Shown: positions 15,624 to 25,068 of the stretch, one piece after another
Numbering within the stretch: the first letter of the stretch is position 1
How the letters are laid out: each line of letters begins with the position of its first letter
Source: Paraburkholderia hiiakae
GTDB taxonomy: Bacteria > Pseudomonadota > Gammaproteobacteria > Burkholderiales > Burkholderiaceae
Assembly: GCF_904848665.1 (NCBI RefSeq)
Contig: NZ_CAJHCQ010000020.1
Location: 106,620-170,619 of the forward strand
Length of the DNA stretch: 64,000 bases
Direction of reading: 5' to 3'
Notes under the pieces: model-generated
Seen by the model: the letters and a program-made list of their open reading frames with translations, nothing else
What the model was told of the DNA's origin: nothing
Database searches by the model: none
Translations under genes and position numbers: made by a program

Positions 15624-17855
15624 ATGTTGAACCGGACGCCGCTCGCGAGTGCGCTCGCGCTGACCTTTGCTGTACCTTTCGCTTCGTCTGCACTCGCGCA
15701 AAGTGCGCCTGTCGTCGCAACTGCTGCAACTGCCGCTTCGGGGGCGGCCGCCGCGCAGAGCAATCAGACGATCCAGACCGCGCAGGCGGCAAGCGCCACG
15801 AACAACGCCACATTGCCCACGATCTCTGTGTCGGGGAAAAGCGATGCTCAGGATTTCCAGGCCGACACCTCGACCGTTGGCGCGAAGACGCCCACGGCGC
15901 TGCGTGACATTCCGCAGTCGGTCACGGTGATCAACAAGGCCGTGATGCAGTCGCAGGGCGCCACCTCGTTCCAGGACGCGCTGCGCAACGCGCCCGGCAT
16001 CACGATCGGCGGCGCGGAAGGCGGCCAGATCGGCAACAACATCAACCTGCGCGGTTTCACGGCGCAAAACGACATTTACCTCGACGGCTTTCGCGACCGC
16101 AACCAGTACTACCGCGACACCTTCGACCTCGAATCGATCGAAGTGCTCTACGGTCCGTCGTCGATGCTGTTCGGCCGCGGCTCCACGGGCGGCGTGATCA
16201 ACCAGGTCACGAAGCAGGCGAACCTCAAGCCGCTCACCGAAGTATCGACCACCATCGGCACCGACGACCGCTATCGCGCGACGCTCGACGTGAACCGTCC
16301 GATCGGCGATCACGCTGCATTCCGTCTCAACGCGTTCGGTCAGTCGATGGGCTCGACGCGCGACGTGATGAAGAACAAGGACTACGGCTTCGCGCCCGAA
16401 CTGCGCTTCGGCATCGGCACGCCGACCGAGGTGACGATCTCGGCGCTCATTCAGCACAACTACGATATGCCGGACTACGGCGTGCAGGCGATCAACGGCC
16501 GTCCGTTCGCGCCTTCGAAGAGCACGTTCTACGGTCTCACCGACGACCGCACGATCCAGGACGTGCAGATCGTTCAGGCGCGCGTGGATCATCGTTTCAA
16601 CGACCAGTTCAAGATCACCAACCAGACGCAGTTCTCGCACTCGCTCACCGACGCGCGCGAGACCGCGCCTGGTGCGGTGCTAACGGGCCCGCTCTCTTCG
16701 AGCACGGCGCTCAAGAACGGCAATTTCACGAACCTGCCGCTCGAAGATCTGTACATCAAACTTGCGAGCCACGACCGCGTGATCGAGAACCACTCGATCT
16801 ATAACGATACGATGGCGCAATACAAGTTCACCACGGGCTTCCTGAAGCACGAGATGCTCGCGGGCATCGAGGTGGGACACGACAGCTATACGAATCAGGC
16901 CTACACGCGCAACAACCTGCCGATTCTCTCGCTCCTCGATCCGGTCTATATTTCGACGCCATCGAATGTCACGACCACGGTGGGCAATCACGCGGAATCT
17001 GGCGCGACCACGCTCGCGGCGTACTTCAACGAAACGATGTCGATCGGGGAACACTGGAAGATCATTGGCGGCGTGCGTTGGGATCGCTTCCAGGCGCATA
17101 TTGCCAACACGATCAGTTTGCCGGCCTACGCAGACCAGACCAATACGTTCACGAGCGTTCGCGCCGGCGCGATTTATCAGCCGACCGATTGGCAGTCGTA
17201 TTACTTCTCGTACGGCACATCGTTCGATCCGTCGCTCGAAGCGCTCACGGTCACGAACAACACGCAGAACCTCGCGCCCGAGAGCACCAAGTCGTATGAA
17301 GTGGGCGCGAAGTGGGACCTGCTGGGCGGAAATCTTTCGGTTACCTCAGCATTCTTCCAGCAGGAGATGGACAACGCGCGCACGCAAACCGCGACGGGCG
17401 AATACACGCTTTCTGGCGATATTCGCGTGCGCGGTTTCCAGGCGGGCGCAACGGGCCACATCACCAACAAGTGGCAGGTGTTCGCGGGCTACACGTATAT
17501 GGACGGCGTGATTCTCAAGGCGCTCGACGGCACCCAGGGCAACACGCCGGCCAACACGCCGCGCAATACCTTCACGCTGTGGACCACGTATGCGTTCACG
17601 CCGCATTGGGAAATCGGCGGCGGACCGACCTACATGTCGGCGCGCTACGCGGCAAACACGAACTATGTGGAGACGGGCGGCTACACGCGCTGGGACGCGA
17701 TGGCCGAGTACCACGAAAAGAAGTGGGACGTGCGGCTGAATCTGCTGAATCTGACCAACAAGTTCTACTATGACGCCCTCATCCCGTCGGACGGCGGCCG
17801 TTCGGTGCCGGGCATTGGCCGCACGTTCCTCGCGACGGCCGACTACCGGTTCTGA
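15624..17855 (+). CDS. TonB-dependent siderophore receptor
   Basis: A 743-residue outer-membrane receptor. I chose the ATG at 15624 because it gives a clean signal peptide (MLNRTPLASALALTFAVPFA, cleavage after ALAQ); an upstream TTG is possible. A TonB-box-like TISVSG region is followed by the plug domain (ALRDIPQSVTVINKAVM, RGFTAQNDIYLDGFRD, VLYGPSSMLFGRGSTGGVIN). The barrel follows and ends in ADYRF with the C-terminal phenylalanine needed for insertion. It imports ferric siderophore using TonB energy. A Fur box lies upstream and a terminator downstream. Hydroxamate or catecholate specificity cannot be read from the sequence. Confidence 0.93.
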   Translation: MLNRTPLASALALTFAVPFASSALAQSAPVVATAATAASGAAAAQSNQTIQTAQAASATNNATLPTISVSGKSDAQDFQADTSTVGAKTPTALRDIPQSVTVINKAVMQSQGATSFQDALRNAPGITIGGAEGGQIGNNINLRGFTAQNDIYLDGFRDRNQYYRDTFDLESIEVLYGPSSMLFGRGSTGGVINQVTKQANLKPLTEVSTTIGTDDRYRATLDVNRPIGDHAAFRLNAFGQSMGSTRDVMKNKDYGFAPELRFGIGTPTEVTISALIQHNYDMPDYGVQAINGRPFAPSKSTFYGLTDDRTIQDVQIVQARVDHRFNDQFKITNQTQFSHSLTDARETAPGAVLTGPLSSSTALKNGNFTNLPLEDLYIKLASHDRVIENHSIYNDTMAQYKFTTGFLKHEMLAGIEVGHDSYTNQAYTRNNLPILSLLDPVYISTPSNVTTTVGNHAESGATTLAAYFNETMSIGEHWKIIGGVRWDRFQAHIANTISLPAYADQTNTFTSVRAGAIYQPTDWQSYYFSYGTSFDPSLEALTVTNNTQNLAPESTKSYEVGAKWDLLGGNLSVTSAFFQQEMDNARTQTATGEYTLSGDIRVRGFQAGATGHITNKWQVFAGYTYMDGVILKALDGTQGNTPANTPRNTFTLWTTYAFTPHWEIGGGPTYMSARYAANTNYVETGGYTRWDAMAEYHEKKWDVRLNLLNLTNKFYYDALIPSDGGRSVPGIGRTFLATADYRF

Positions 17856-17903
17856 CGCCGACGCATTACGCGTGCGCCGTGTTTTTTGCGTGCCGTCACG
17901 CGA

Positions 17904-17926
17904 AGCCCGCATAATGCGGGCTTTTT
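17904..17926 (+). terminator. Rho-independent terminator after the TonB receptor
   Basis: A perfect stem (AGCCCGC and GCGGGCT, 5-base loop ATAAT) is followed at once by five T residues, about 50 bp past the receptor stop. The downstream piuC-PepSY pair would therefore need its own promoter or read-through. Confidence 0.85.
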
Positions 17927-17995
17927 GCGTAACTGTGTGCAGGCGCACGAACGCGGCCGCTTTGCCGCTTATGCGGCACAACGAAGGAATTGACG

Positions 17996-18679
17996 ATGCT
18001 GGTTCACGTCCCTGATGTACTGACGCCCGAGCAGGTGCACGCGCTGCGCGCGCGGCTCGACAATGCAGGCGACGCCTGGGTGGACGGCCGCGCGACGGCC
18101 GGCTGGTCCGGCGCGCCCGTGAAGCGCAACGTGCAGATCGCCGAGCACACGCCCATCGCACGGGAGCTTGGCGACATGGTGCTCGCGGCCATCGAACGCA
18201 ATCCGCTCTTCATCAGCGCGGCGCTGCCCAACCAGGTGTATCCGCCGCTCTTCAACCGCTATGAAGGCGGCATGACGTTCGGCAGCCACGTGGACGGCGC
18301 CGTGCGTGTGCTGCCCAACGGCGTGAAGCTGCGCACCGATGTTTCGTGCACGCTATTTCTCTCCTCGCCCGACGAATACGAGGGCGGCGAGCTGGTGATC
18401 GAAGACACCTATGGCGTGCAGGAGGTGAAGCTGCCGGCGGGTGACTTGATTGTGTATCCGGCCACGAGCCTGCACCAGGTCACGCCGGTCACGCGCGGCG
18501 CGCGCGTGGCGAGCTTCTTCTGGGTGCAAAGCCTCGTGCGCGACGACACGAAGCGCGCGCTGCTCTTCGACATGGACACCGCTATCCAGCGCCTCAACGC
18601 GAGCGACGCCGACGCCCAGGCGCGGCGCAGCCTCGTGGGCTGCTACCACAATCTTTTGCGACTTTGGAGTGAAACATGA
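17996..18679 (+). CDS. piuC: PKHD-type Fe(II)/2-oxoglutarate hydroxylase (PiuC)
   Basis: A 227-residue PKHD-type dioxygenase. The start at 17996 is preceded by an AAGGA Shine-Dalgarno. The iron facial triad is visible: H98 and D100 (SHVDGAV) and H160 (TSLHQVTPVT), with the 2-oxoglutarate-binding arginine R170. PiuC proteins are iron-regulated and sit beside TonB-dependent siderophore receptors; the true substrate is not established. The stop overlaps the ATG of the PepSY gene by 4 bp (ATGA), so the two are translated together. Confidence 0.92.
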   Translation: MLVHVPDVLTPEQVHALRARLDNAGDAWVDGRATAGWSGAPVKRNVQIAEHTPIARELGDMVLAAIERNPLFISAALPNQVYPPLFNRYEGGMTFGSHVDGAVRVLPNGVKLRTDVSCTLFLSSPDEYEGGELVIEDTYGVQEVKLPAGDLIVYPATSLHQVTPVTRGARVASFFWVQSLVRDDTKRALLFDMDTAIQRLNASDADAQARRSLVGCYHNLLRLWSET

Positions 18680-19386
18680 GCTTTCCCGATACCGCCGAGA
18701 TCGATGCGCCGGCAACGTCGCGCACACGTCTCGACGCCGAACAGCGCGACGAGCGCGCGAAGCGTTCGCGCCGCGCGACCTTCATCAAGTGGCTGCGCAA
18801 GGTGCACGGCTGGGTGGGTCTGTGGGGCGCGGCGCTCGGCCTGCTGTTCGGTGCAACGGGCTTCGTGCTGAACCATCGCACCGAGCCGCTGCGTATTTCG
18901 CCGGGCGCGCCGCAGGTTTCGACCGTGCAGCTCGCGGTGCCCGATCCGGCGCCCGAAACGCCGCGCGAGATGGTCAAGTGGTTGCGCTCGCAACCGGACC
19001 TGAAGCTGCCAGAACGCATGGGCCGCGTGCAGAAGGAGCCTGAACACGAGGTGGCGTGGGGCGATCGTGAAGTCGTACAGCCCGAGCATTGGCAGATGAT
19101 GTTCACGTCGCCGGGCGAGAGCGTGATGGTCGAGTACTGGGTGGGCAACGACAAGCTCACGCTCAAGCGCAACGATAACTCGCTCGTTTCGACGATCACG
19201 AACCTGCACAAGGGCGTGGGCATGAGCGTGGGCTGGGTGCTGTTCATCGACAGCTTCGCCGGGGCGCTCATTCTGCTTTCGCTCACGGGCGTGCTGCTGT
19301 GGACGGAACTGAACAGGCGCAAAACGGTGGGCGCCGTGCTGTTGTTCGGCTCGATTATCATGGCGGTGTGCGTGGGGCTGGCGTAA
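18676..19386 (+). CDS. PepSY-associated transmembrane protein (PiuB-like)
   Basis: A 236-residue inner-membrane protein of the PepSY-TM family. It has a cytoplasmic basic N-terminus, a first membrane segment at about 45-68 (VHGWVGLWGAALGLLFGATG), a periplasmic domain (70-175), then two hydrophobic segments at about 185-212 and 217-236. Such proteins beside siderophore receptors are thought to assist reductive iron release from siderophores or FMN-linked electron transfer in the periplasm. It overlaps piuC by 4 bp. It is shorter than full PiuB (about 400-500), with only one PepSY-TM unit. Confidence 0.85.
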   Translation: MSFPDTAEIDAPATSRTRLDAEQRDERAKRSRRATFIKWLRKVHGWVGLWGAALGLLFGATGFVLNHRTEPLRISPGAPQVSTVQLAVPDPAPETPREMVKWLRSQPDLKLPERMGRVQKEPEHEVAWGDREVVQPEHWQMMFTSPGESVMVEYWVGNDKLTLKRNDNSLVSTITNLHKGVGMSVGWVLFIDSFAGALILLSLTGVLLWTELNRRKTVGAVLLFGSIIMAVCVGLA

Positions 19387-19447
19387 GCCCCGACGCGTGA
19401 ACCAGACAACGGGCGCGCGAACGTCAAGGTTCGATCGCGCGCTGCTT

Positions 19448-20221
19448 TCAGTCTTTCACGTCGCGCTTGCGTAGCAAATACGTATCCATGATCCATCCGT
19501 GCGCCTCGCGCGCTTGTGCGCGAACACGGACGATCTCGTCTTTCACGTCTTCCAGGCGGCCCGACATCAGGATTTCGTCGGGCGTGCCGACATACGCGCC
19601 CCAGTAGATATCGAGGTCTTCACCTGCGAGTTGCGCATACGCGTTTTGCGCGTCGAGCATGACCACCGCGCTTTCCACGTCCTGCGGAAAGCCACCCTCC
19701 GCGAGCCGCCTTCCCGTCGTGATGCTCACCGGCTTGCCAATGAAGTTGAGCGGCACGCGATGCTTCGCCGCGAGCGCCTGTACGCTGCTAATGCCCGGAA
19801 TCACCTCGAAGTCGAACGCCAGCCTGCCATCGGCGAGAATGGCATCAAGAATGCGGATCGTGCTGTCGTAGAGCGACGGATCGCCCCATACGAGAAACGC
19901 GCCGCATTGGCCGTCCGTCAATTCTTCTTCGATCAGGCGCTCGAATACGCGCTGCTTGTCGCGGTTGAGTTCGTCCACGGCGGCCTTGTAATCGAGGCCC
20001 TCTTCGCGACGCCGCTCGGGGCTTGTCGCTTCCACGATTCGATAGTCGTGGTCCTTGATGAAGCGCGCGCAGATTTCCTTGCGCAGCGCGACGAGTTTGT
20101 CCTTGGCAGCGCCCTTGTCCATCACGAAGAACACGTCGGCGGCGTTGAGCGCTTCGATTGCCTGCACGGTCAGGTAGTTCGGGTCGCCCGCGCCGATGCC
20201 GATGATAAGGATCTTTTTCAC
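19448..20221 (-). CDS. cobF: Precorrin-6A synthase (deacetylating) CobF
   Basis: A 257-residue SAM-dependent tetrapyrrole methylase. The start is a GTG at 20221 giving VKKILIIGIGAGDPNYLTVQ, the canonical N-terminus; upstream in-frame residues look like leader. Family motifs: GIGAGDPNYLT, AFLVWGDPSLYDSTIRIL, FEVIPGISSVQALAA. In aerobic cobalamin synthesis CobF methylates precorrin-5 at C1 and expels the acetyl group. It stands alone here, without other cob genes, so the rest of the pathway must lie elsewhere if it is functional. Confidence 0.9.
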   Translation of the reverse strand: MKKILIIGIGAGDPNYLTVQAIEALNAADVFFVMDKGAAKDKLVALRKEICARFIKDHDYRIVEATSPERRREEGLDYKAAVDELNRDKQRVFERLIEEELTDGQCGAFLVWGDPSLYDSTIRILDAILADGRLAFDFEVIPGISSVQALAAKHRVPLNFIGKPVSITTGRRLAEGGFPQDVESAVVMLDAQNAYAQLAGEDLDIYWGAYVGTPDEILMSGRLEDVKDEIVRVRAQAREAHGWIMDTYLLRKRDVKD

Positions 20222-20382
20222 GTTGCAGTTCCGGAAAGGGAGTCGTCGGTGCGGCGCAATGATAGCGCGAGTTCCGCGCTGTGCCGTGGCCGCCGACAGG
20301 GGCAATTTTCTTCAATACGCCAGCGACGCGTGCGTCTACCCTCGACGCTTACTGATCCCCAATGGGCGTAGCGAGGAAAACT

Positions 20383-20970
20383 GTGAGCACTGCCTTGTCG
20401 ATGGCCGCCTTCGCGCTGGCCACTTCCATCACCCCTGGACCCGTCAACATCGTCGCGCTGAGCGCGGGCGCGCGCTACGGGCTGCGCGCGAGCCTGCGCC
20501 ACGTTACCGGCGCGACCGTGGGCTTCGCAGGTCTGTTGCTGCTGATCGGCCTTGGCATGCACGAATTGTTAATGCGCGTGCCGTTTCTCACGCGCGCGCT
20601 CGAATGGGCGGGCGTGGCTTTCCTGCTGTACGTCGCGTACCGCCTCGCCACCGACGATGGCCGTATCGGCTCCCCGAACGCGTCGCGCGGTCCCTCGCTG
20701 ATGGTGGGCGCCACGATGCAATGGCTCAATCCCAAGGCGTGGCTCGCTTCGGTGGCGGGCATGGGCTTATATGCGGCTTCTGGCGAGACGGCGCTTGTCT
20801 GGCAGTTTGCTGCGATCTATCTCGTCGTGTGCTATGTGTCGATTGCGTGCTGGGCGTGGGCGGGCGCGTCGCTGCGCCACGCTTTGCGCGAACCGTCGCG
20901 TGTGCGTTTCGTGAACCGCACCATGGCATTGGTGCTTGCGGGCAGTGCGGTTTGGCTGGTGCTCGCCTGA
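20383..20970 (+). CDS. LysE-family amino-acid exporter
   Basis: A 195-residue inner-membrane protein of the LysE/RhtB family with about six hydrophobic segments. The GTG start at 20383 has a GAGGAA Shine-Dalgarno and gives the usual short N-terminus; an ATG 21 bp upstream is also in frame. The family signature ATSITPGPVNIVALSAGARYG is near the N-terminus, and MQWLNPKAWLASVAGMGLY lies mid-protein. It meets an AraC regulator tail to tail with a 16-bp gap, a frequent LysE/AraC pairing. Substrate unknown. Confidence 0.88.
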   Translation: MSTALSMAAFALATSITPGPVNIVALSAGARYGLRASLRHVTGATVGFAGLLLLIGLGMHELLMRVPFLTRALEWAGVAFLLYVAYRLATDDGRIGSPNASRGPSLMVGATMQWLNPKAWLASVAGMGLYAASGETALVWQFAAIYLVVCYVSIACWAWAGASLRHALREPSRVRFVNRTMALVLAGSAVWLVLA

Positions 20971-20986
20971 ATGCGCGACGACTGCG

Positions 20987-21814
20987 TTAGCCGCGATATT
21001 GGCCGGGTGTTGCGGCAACGAATTGACGGAACGCGCGCTGCAAATGCGCCTGATCGGCGAAACCGGCCTCGGCCGCGACGTCCGCAATGGCGTGCCCGCG
21101 GCGCAGTTGCGCGCGGCTGAACTCAATACGGCGGTTCACGACATACGCGTGCGGTGTCATACCGTATTGCTCGCGAAACGCGCGTATGAGGTACGAGGGC
21201 GAAAGATCGGCGGCGGCGCAAATCTCTTCGAGCTTGAGCGTGCGGGTGTAATTGCCGTCGATGAACTCTGCGGCGCGCGCGAGGCGTTCGTTCGGTTCGC
21301 GCGTGCTGACCGGCGCAGGGTTGAGGGACTGCTGGAGCCTCGCGAAATACGCCACGACCGCGCATTCCTTGCGCAACGCCGACTCGTGCGGATCGACGAG
21401 CAGGTCGTAGAGCGCGTTGAGCCCTTCGAATAAATCGCGCTCCCAGCTCAAGGTTTGTTCGAATGGGCGGAAACCTTCGTGCGCGCCGAAACCTAAATCG
21501 TGTTGCAGCTTCGCGAGCCACGCCGTGTCGAGATAGAACATGCGGTAGGCCCAGGGCTCGTCCGCGGCCGGGTTACACGCGTGCACGACTTCCGGGTTGA
21601 TGACCACTACCGCGCCCGCGCTGATGTGGGAGAGCGTGCTCCCGTTCAGGTAGGTGCTGCGCCCGCCCGTGACCGCGCCGACCGAGAACGTGCTGTGCGC
21701 GTGGCGGCCATAACGGACCTTGCGTCCGTCGGTGATTGCGCGCACTTCGATGAACGGCAGGTCTGCGTCGCGCCAGAAGTAGGGTTGCGCGTCGGGCGTT
21801 GCGGATTGCGGCAT
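20987..21814 (-). CDS. AraC-family regulator next to a LysE exporter
   Basis: A 275-residue regulator. An N-terminal cupin-like ligand domain (residues about 15-150, HAHSTFSVGAVTGG, INPEVVHACNP) is followed by the double helix-turn-helix AraC domain (about 175-272: LKLEEICAAADLSPSYLIRA, then GHAIADVAAEAGFADQAHLQ). It ends in the usual FVAATPGQYRG. It lies convergent with the LysE gene and may control amino-acid export; this is inferred from the arrangement. Confidence 0.88.
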   Translation of the reverse strand: MPQSATPDAQPYFWRDADLPFIEVRAITDGRKVRYGRHAHSTFSVGAVTGGRSTYLNGSTLSHISAGAVVVINPEVVHACNPAADEPWAYRMFYLDTAWLAKLQHDLGFGAHEGFRPFEQTLSWERDLFEGLNALYDLLVDPHESALRKECAVVAYFARLQQSLNPAPVSTREPNERLARAAEFIDGNYTRTLKLEEICAAADLSPSYLIRAFREQYGMTPHAYVVNRRIEFSRAQLRRGHAIADVAAEAGFADQAHLQRAFRQFVAATPGQYRG

Positions 21815-21950
21815 GAGAGACCCCGAAGTGATGCTGCGCGCATGATGCGACCCGGAAGTCCCATATTAGCGCAAGGCGAGAAGGCCGGGGGACGTGATAG
21901 GCTTGCCTGAATCGCATGAGTCATTCTCTCTTCATTGCCAGGCACTCCAC

Positions 21951-22493
21951 ATGAACGATACGAAGCCGATGAATATAACGATTCGCCCGTTGAACGAGCA
22001 GGACGCCGACGCCTTTCACGCCATGCGTTTGTACGCGACCGAAAATTATCCCGCCGGTATCGTGCCGACCTATGAGGAAGAATCCAGGCGGACGCCCGAA
22101 GAAAGCAGGGCCGTGGTGCGCGCCACGGACGACCGCATCGTATTCGGCGCATTCGCTGGCGACAAGCTCACTGGAATCACAGGGCTCATGCGCGATCCGC
22201 GCCAGAAGCTCGCGCACAAGGGGCTCATCTGGGGCGTCTTTGTCGATCCGGCATGGCGGGGCGCCGGTATGGCCAGGCAATTGATGGAGGGCGTCATCGC
22301 TCACGCTCGCGCGCTCGGTTTGCTACAAGTGCAACTGGTGGTGAGTGTGTTGAACCCCCGCGCCCAGGCGCTGTATCGCTCATGCGGTTTCGTGCGCTAT
22401 GGCGTCGAACCGCGCGGCCTCTGCATCGACGGCGAATACGCCGACGACGAACTCATGGTGCTGTTTCTCGACGACCCGGCAGTGCCCGACTAA
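21951..22493 (+). CDS. GNAT-family N-acetyltransferase
   Basis: A 180-residue GNAT protein. The ATG at 21951 is chosen; a second ATG at 21969 is also plausible. The acetyl-CoA binding motif A is clear (LIWGVFVDPAWRGAGMARQL), followed by LQVQLVVSVLNPRAQALYRS and CGFVRYG, typical of amino-group acetyltransferases. The acceptor is unknown. It is transcribed away from the AraC gene and has no obvious operon partner. Confidence 0.87.
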   Translation: MNDTKPMNITIRPLNEQDADAFHAMRLYATENYPAGIVPTYEEESRRTPEESRAVVRATDDRIVFGAFAGDKLTGITGLMRDPRQKLAHKGLIWGVFVDPAWRGAGMARQLMEGVIAHARALGLLQVQLVVSVLNPRAQALYRSCGFVRYGVEPRGLCIDGEYADDELMVLFLDDPAVPD

Positions 22494-22695
22494 GCGCAAC
22501 GCCTGTGCCGCTCAGTGCACAAAAGACCGCGGCCATCAAGTGTGGTGTAACGCGCAGCGCAGCCGGCCGAATCATGCTTAGTCATCATTTCGTCATACCT
22601 AAACGTCGATAATCCACCGCGAATAAATTGGCCATCGTGTCTTGAGCCGCGCAACCATAGCGCGGCCGGCGCGACGAAGGCCCGGGGATTTCGAC

Positions 22696-25065
22696 ATGAC
22701 CATTCGTCACCGCATTACGCTACTCATCGTCCTGATGTTCGTCGCGTTGTCCGCCATCGGCGGCTACGCGGCCTATCAGGCCCGCCGCAGCGCCAGCGAC
22801 GTCCGCCAGGTTACTCAGGGCGTCGTGCCGAGCGCCCTCGCATCATCCGACCTCGTGGCGCTCGTGAAAGACGTGCAGCTCGCCACCATGACGCTCGTCT
22901 ACGCACCCGACGCCACGGTCGCGTCGCTCGCGCAGAGCGAACTCAAGGACAAGGAAGCCGCGTTGCGCGCCGCGCTCGACGTGCAGCGCAACGCCGCAGC
23001 GAGCCACGCGCAGGAAGGCCTCGTCTCGCAGGCGCAGGAAAGCCTCGCGAACTACTTCTCCGCGATCGACGACACAGCGAAGATGAAGGCGAGCGGCAAG
23101 AACGAACTCGCGCAGGCCTATCTTTTCGCGAACGTCGCGCAGTATCGCGACGAACTCGAAGGCATCGTCACGACGATGCGCGTGGAAAAGAACCGCCAGA
23201 AAGATGACGCGATCCGCACGCTCAACAGCACGCTCGACACCACGACGAGTGCCATTGCCGGCGTGACGGGCGGCGCGGTGCTGCTGCTCACGCTGATCGG
23301 CGCGCTGCTGTACCGCCAGATCACTCGCCCGCTTTCGCGCATGCAGGGCATGATGAGCGAAATCGCGTCGAGCCAGGACTTCACGCGCCGCGTGCCCGTG
23401 GGCCGCATGGACGAAATCGGTCATTCGATCGTCGCCTTCAATGGCATGATCGAGAAGATCCAGCACAGCTCCGCGCAGCTCAAACGCAAGACCGCCGACA
23501 TTCAGGCGATGCTGCAGAACATGCAGCAGGGCATTCTCACGGTCGTCGAAGGCGCGACGATTCACAACGAATATTCGGCGTATCTAGAGGCAATCTTCGA
23601 AACGAACGCGATTGCGGGCCGCTCGCTCATGGACCTCGTGTTTTCGCAGACGGATCTCGACGCCGACACGCTCGCGCAGATCGACGCCGCCGTGCATGCG
23701 TGCCTTGGCGAAGACGATGTGAACTTCGCGTTCAATCAGCATCTGCTCGTCAATGAAATCACGCGCACGCTGCCCGATGGCCGTGCGAAGGTGCTCGACC
23801 TGAGCTGGTCGGCGATTACCGACGAAAATGACGTGGTCGTGCGCCTCATGCTGTGCGTGCGCGACGTGACGGAACTGCGCGAACTCGCTGCCGAAGCCGG
23901 CGAACAAAAGCGTCGCCTCGAAATGATCGGCGAGATTCTCGCGGTGAGCGAGGAGAAGTTTCAGCATTTCGTCGATAGCTCAACGAGCTTCATTCACGAG
24001 AACGAGCACATCATTCGCCAGCACGACTGCGCGGATACGAGCGCGATTGCGGCGCTGTTCCGCAATATGCACACGATCAAGGGCAACGCGCGCACGTACA
24101 GCTTGCAGCATCTCACAGGCGTAGTGCACGAAGTCGAGCAGCGCTACGACGCGCTGCGCCGCGAAGACACAGGCCACACGTGGGACCAGCAGGCGCTGAT
24201 CGCCGATCTGGAGCGTGTGAAGGCGGCGCTCGAGCACTATTCGAACATCAACGAGGTGAGCCTTGGGCGCGGCACGCGTGCGGCTGGTGTACCGAACGGC
24301 GCGGTGAGTCTCACCGTCACGCGCGAAGCGATCGAACAGACACTGCGCATCGTCGATCGCACCGACGACAACGACCTGCCCGCACTTCGCGCGATGCGTG
24401 CCGAATTGCGCACCACGCTGCTCGCGATCGGCACCGAGCGAGTGGCCGATGCGCTCGCGGGCGTGACCGGCTCGCTGCCCTCGCTGGCTCAGGAACTCGG
24501 CAAGGCCGAACCGGTGGTGAAGATCGAGGACAACGGTTATCGCCTGCGCAGCGAGGCTGCCGGCACGGTGAAGAACGTGTTCATGCACCTGCTGCGCAAC
24601 TCGCTCGACCATGGCATCGAAATGCCGGCGCAACGCCGCGCAATCGGCAAGGACGAGTCGGGTCACATCGACATCGACATGAACGTGCAGAACGGCGCAC
24701 TGTACATGACGCTCGCCGACGACGGCCGCGGCCTCGCGCTCGCGCGCATTCGCAGCATCGCGGTGGAGCGCGGCTGGCTTCAAGCGTATGAAGCGGTGAG
24801 CGACGAGGCGATCGCGGCGTTCATTTTCCGCCCCGGTTTTTCGACGGCCACGAACGTGACCGAAGTCTCGGGCCGCGGTGTGGGCATGGACGCGGTGCGT
24901 GATTTCCTCGACCGCGAGGGCGGTGCAATCGAACTGCGTTTCACTGACGAGCGCCGGGGCGCCGATTACCGGCACTTCGAGACTGTCGTGCGTTTGCCGC
25001 AGCAGTGGGCAGTGAAGATCGCGGATGCAACGCAAGCAAAGCAAGAAGAAGCGCTGGCAGGCTAG
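22696..25065 (+). CDS. Membrane CheA-like hybrid: HAMP, PAS-like, Hpt and histidine-kinase ATPase
   Basis: A 789-residue membrane kinase. The ATG at 22696 has GGGGA upstream. Membrane segments lie at about 9-26 and 190-206, flanking a helical periplasmic domain. Then come HAMP (208-262), a PAS-like region (265-395), a linker helix, an Hpt domain with the phospho-acceptor H459 in MHTIKGNARTYSL, and a CheA-type ATPase (N box FMHLLRNSLDHGIE with N634, G1 ADDGRGL, G2 SGRGVGMDAV). It ends right after the ATPase, without the CheW-like P5 domain. It heads a five-gene cluster with an MCP-like protein, two CheX-like proteins and a CheY. It likely phosphorylates that CheY; the signal is unknown. Confidence 0.9.
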   Translation: MTIRHRITLLIVLMFVALSAIGGYAAYQARRSASDVRQVTQGVVPSALASSDLVALVKDVQLATMTLVYAPDATVASLAQSELKDKEAALRAALDVQRNAAASHAQEGLVSQAQESLANYFSAIDDTAKMKASGKNELAQAYLFANVAQYRDELEGIVTTMRVEKNRQKDDAIRTLNSTLDTTTSAIAGVTGGAVLLLTLIGALLYRQITRPLSRMQGMMSEIASSQDFTRRVPVGRMDEIGHSIVAFNGMIEKIQHSSAQLKRKTADIQAMLQNMQQGILTVVEGATIHNEYSAYLEAIFETNAIAGRSLMDLVFSQTDLDADTLAQIDAAVHACLGEDDVNFAFNQHLLVNEITRTLPDGRAKVLDLSWSAITDENDVVVRLMLCVRDVTELRELAAEAGEQKRRLEMIGEILAVSEEKFQHFVDSSTSFIHENEHIIRQHDCADTSAIAALFRNMHTIKGNARTYSLQHLTGVVHEVEQRYDALRREDTGHTWDQQALIADLERVKAALEHYSNINEVSLGRGTRAAGVPNGAVSLTVTREAIEQTLRIVDRTDDNDLPALRAMRAELRTTLLAIGTERVADALAGVTGSLPSLAQELGKAEPVVKIEDNGYRLRSEAAGTVKNVFMHLLRNSLDHGIEMPAQRRAIGKDESGHIDIDMNVQNGALYMTLADDGRGLALARIRSIAVERGWLQAYEAVSDEAIAAFIFRPGFSTATNVTEVSGRGVGMDAVRDFLDREGGAIELRFTDERRGADYRHFETVVRLPQQWAVKIADATQAKQEEALAG

Positions 25066-25068
25066 CGC

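Noticed and set aside
22601..22612. Flagellar sigma-28 promoter before the chemosensory operon (GTCGATAA)
   Set aside because: The -10 looks good but no TAAA element is present at the required distance upstream.
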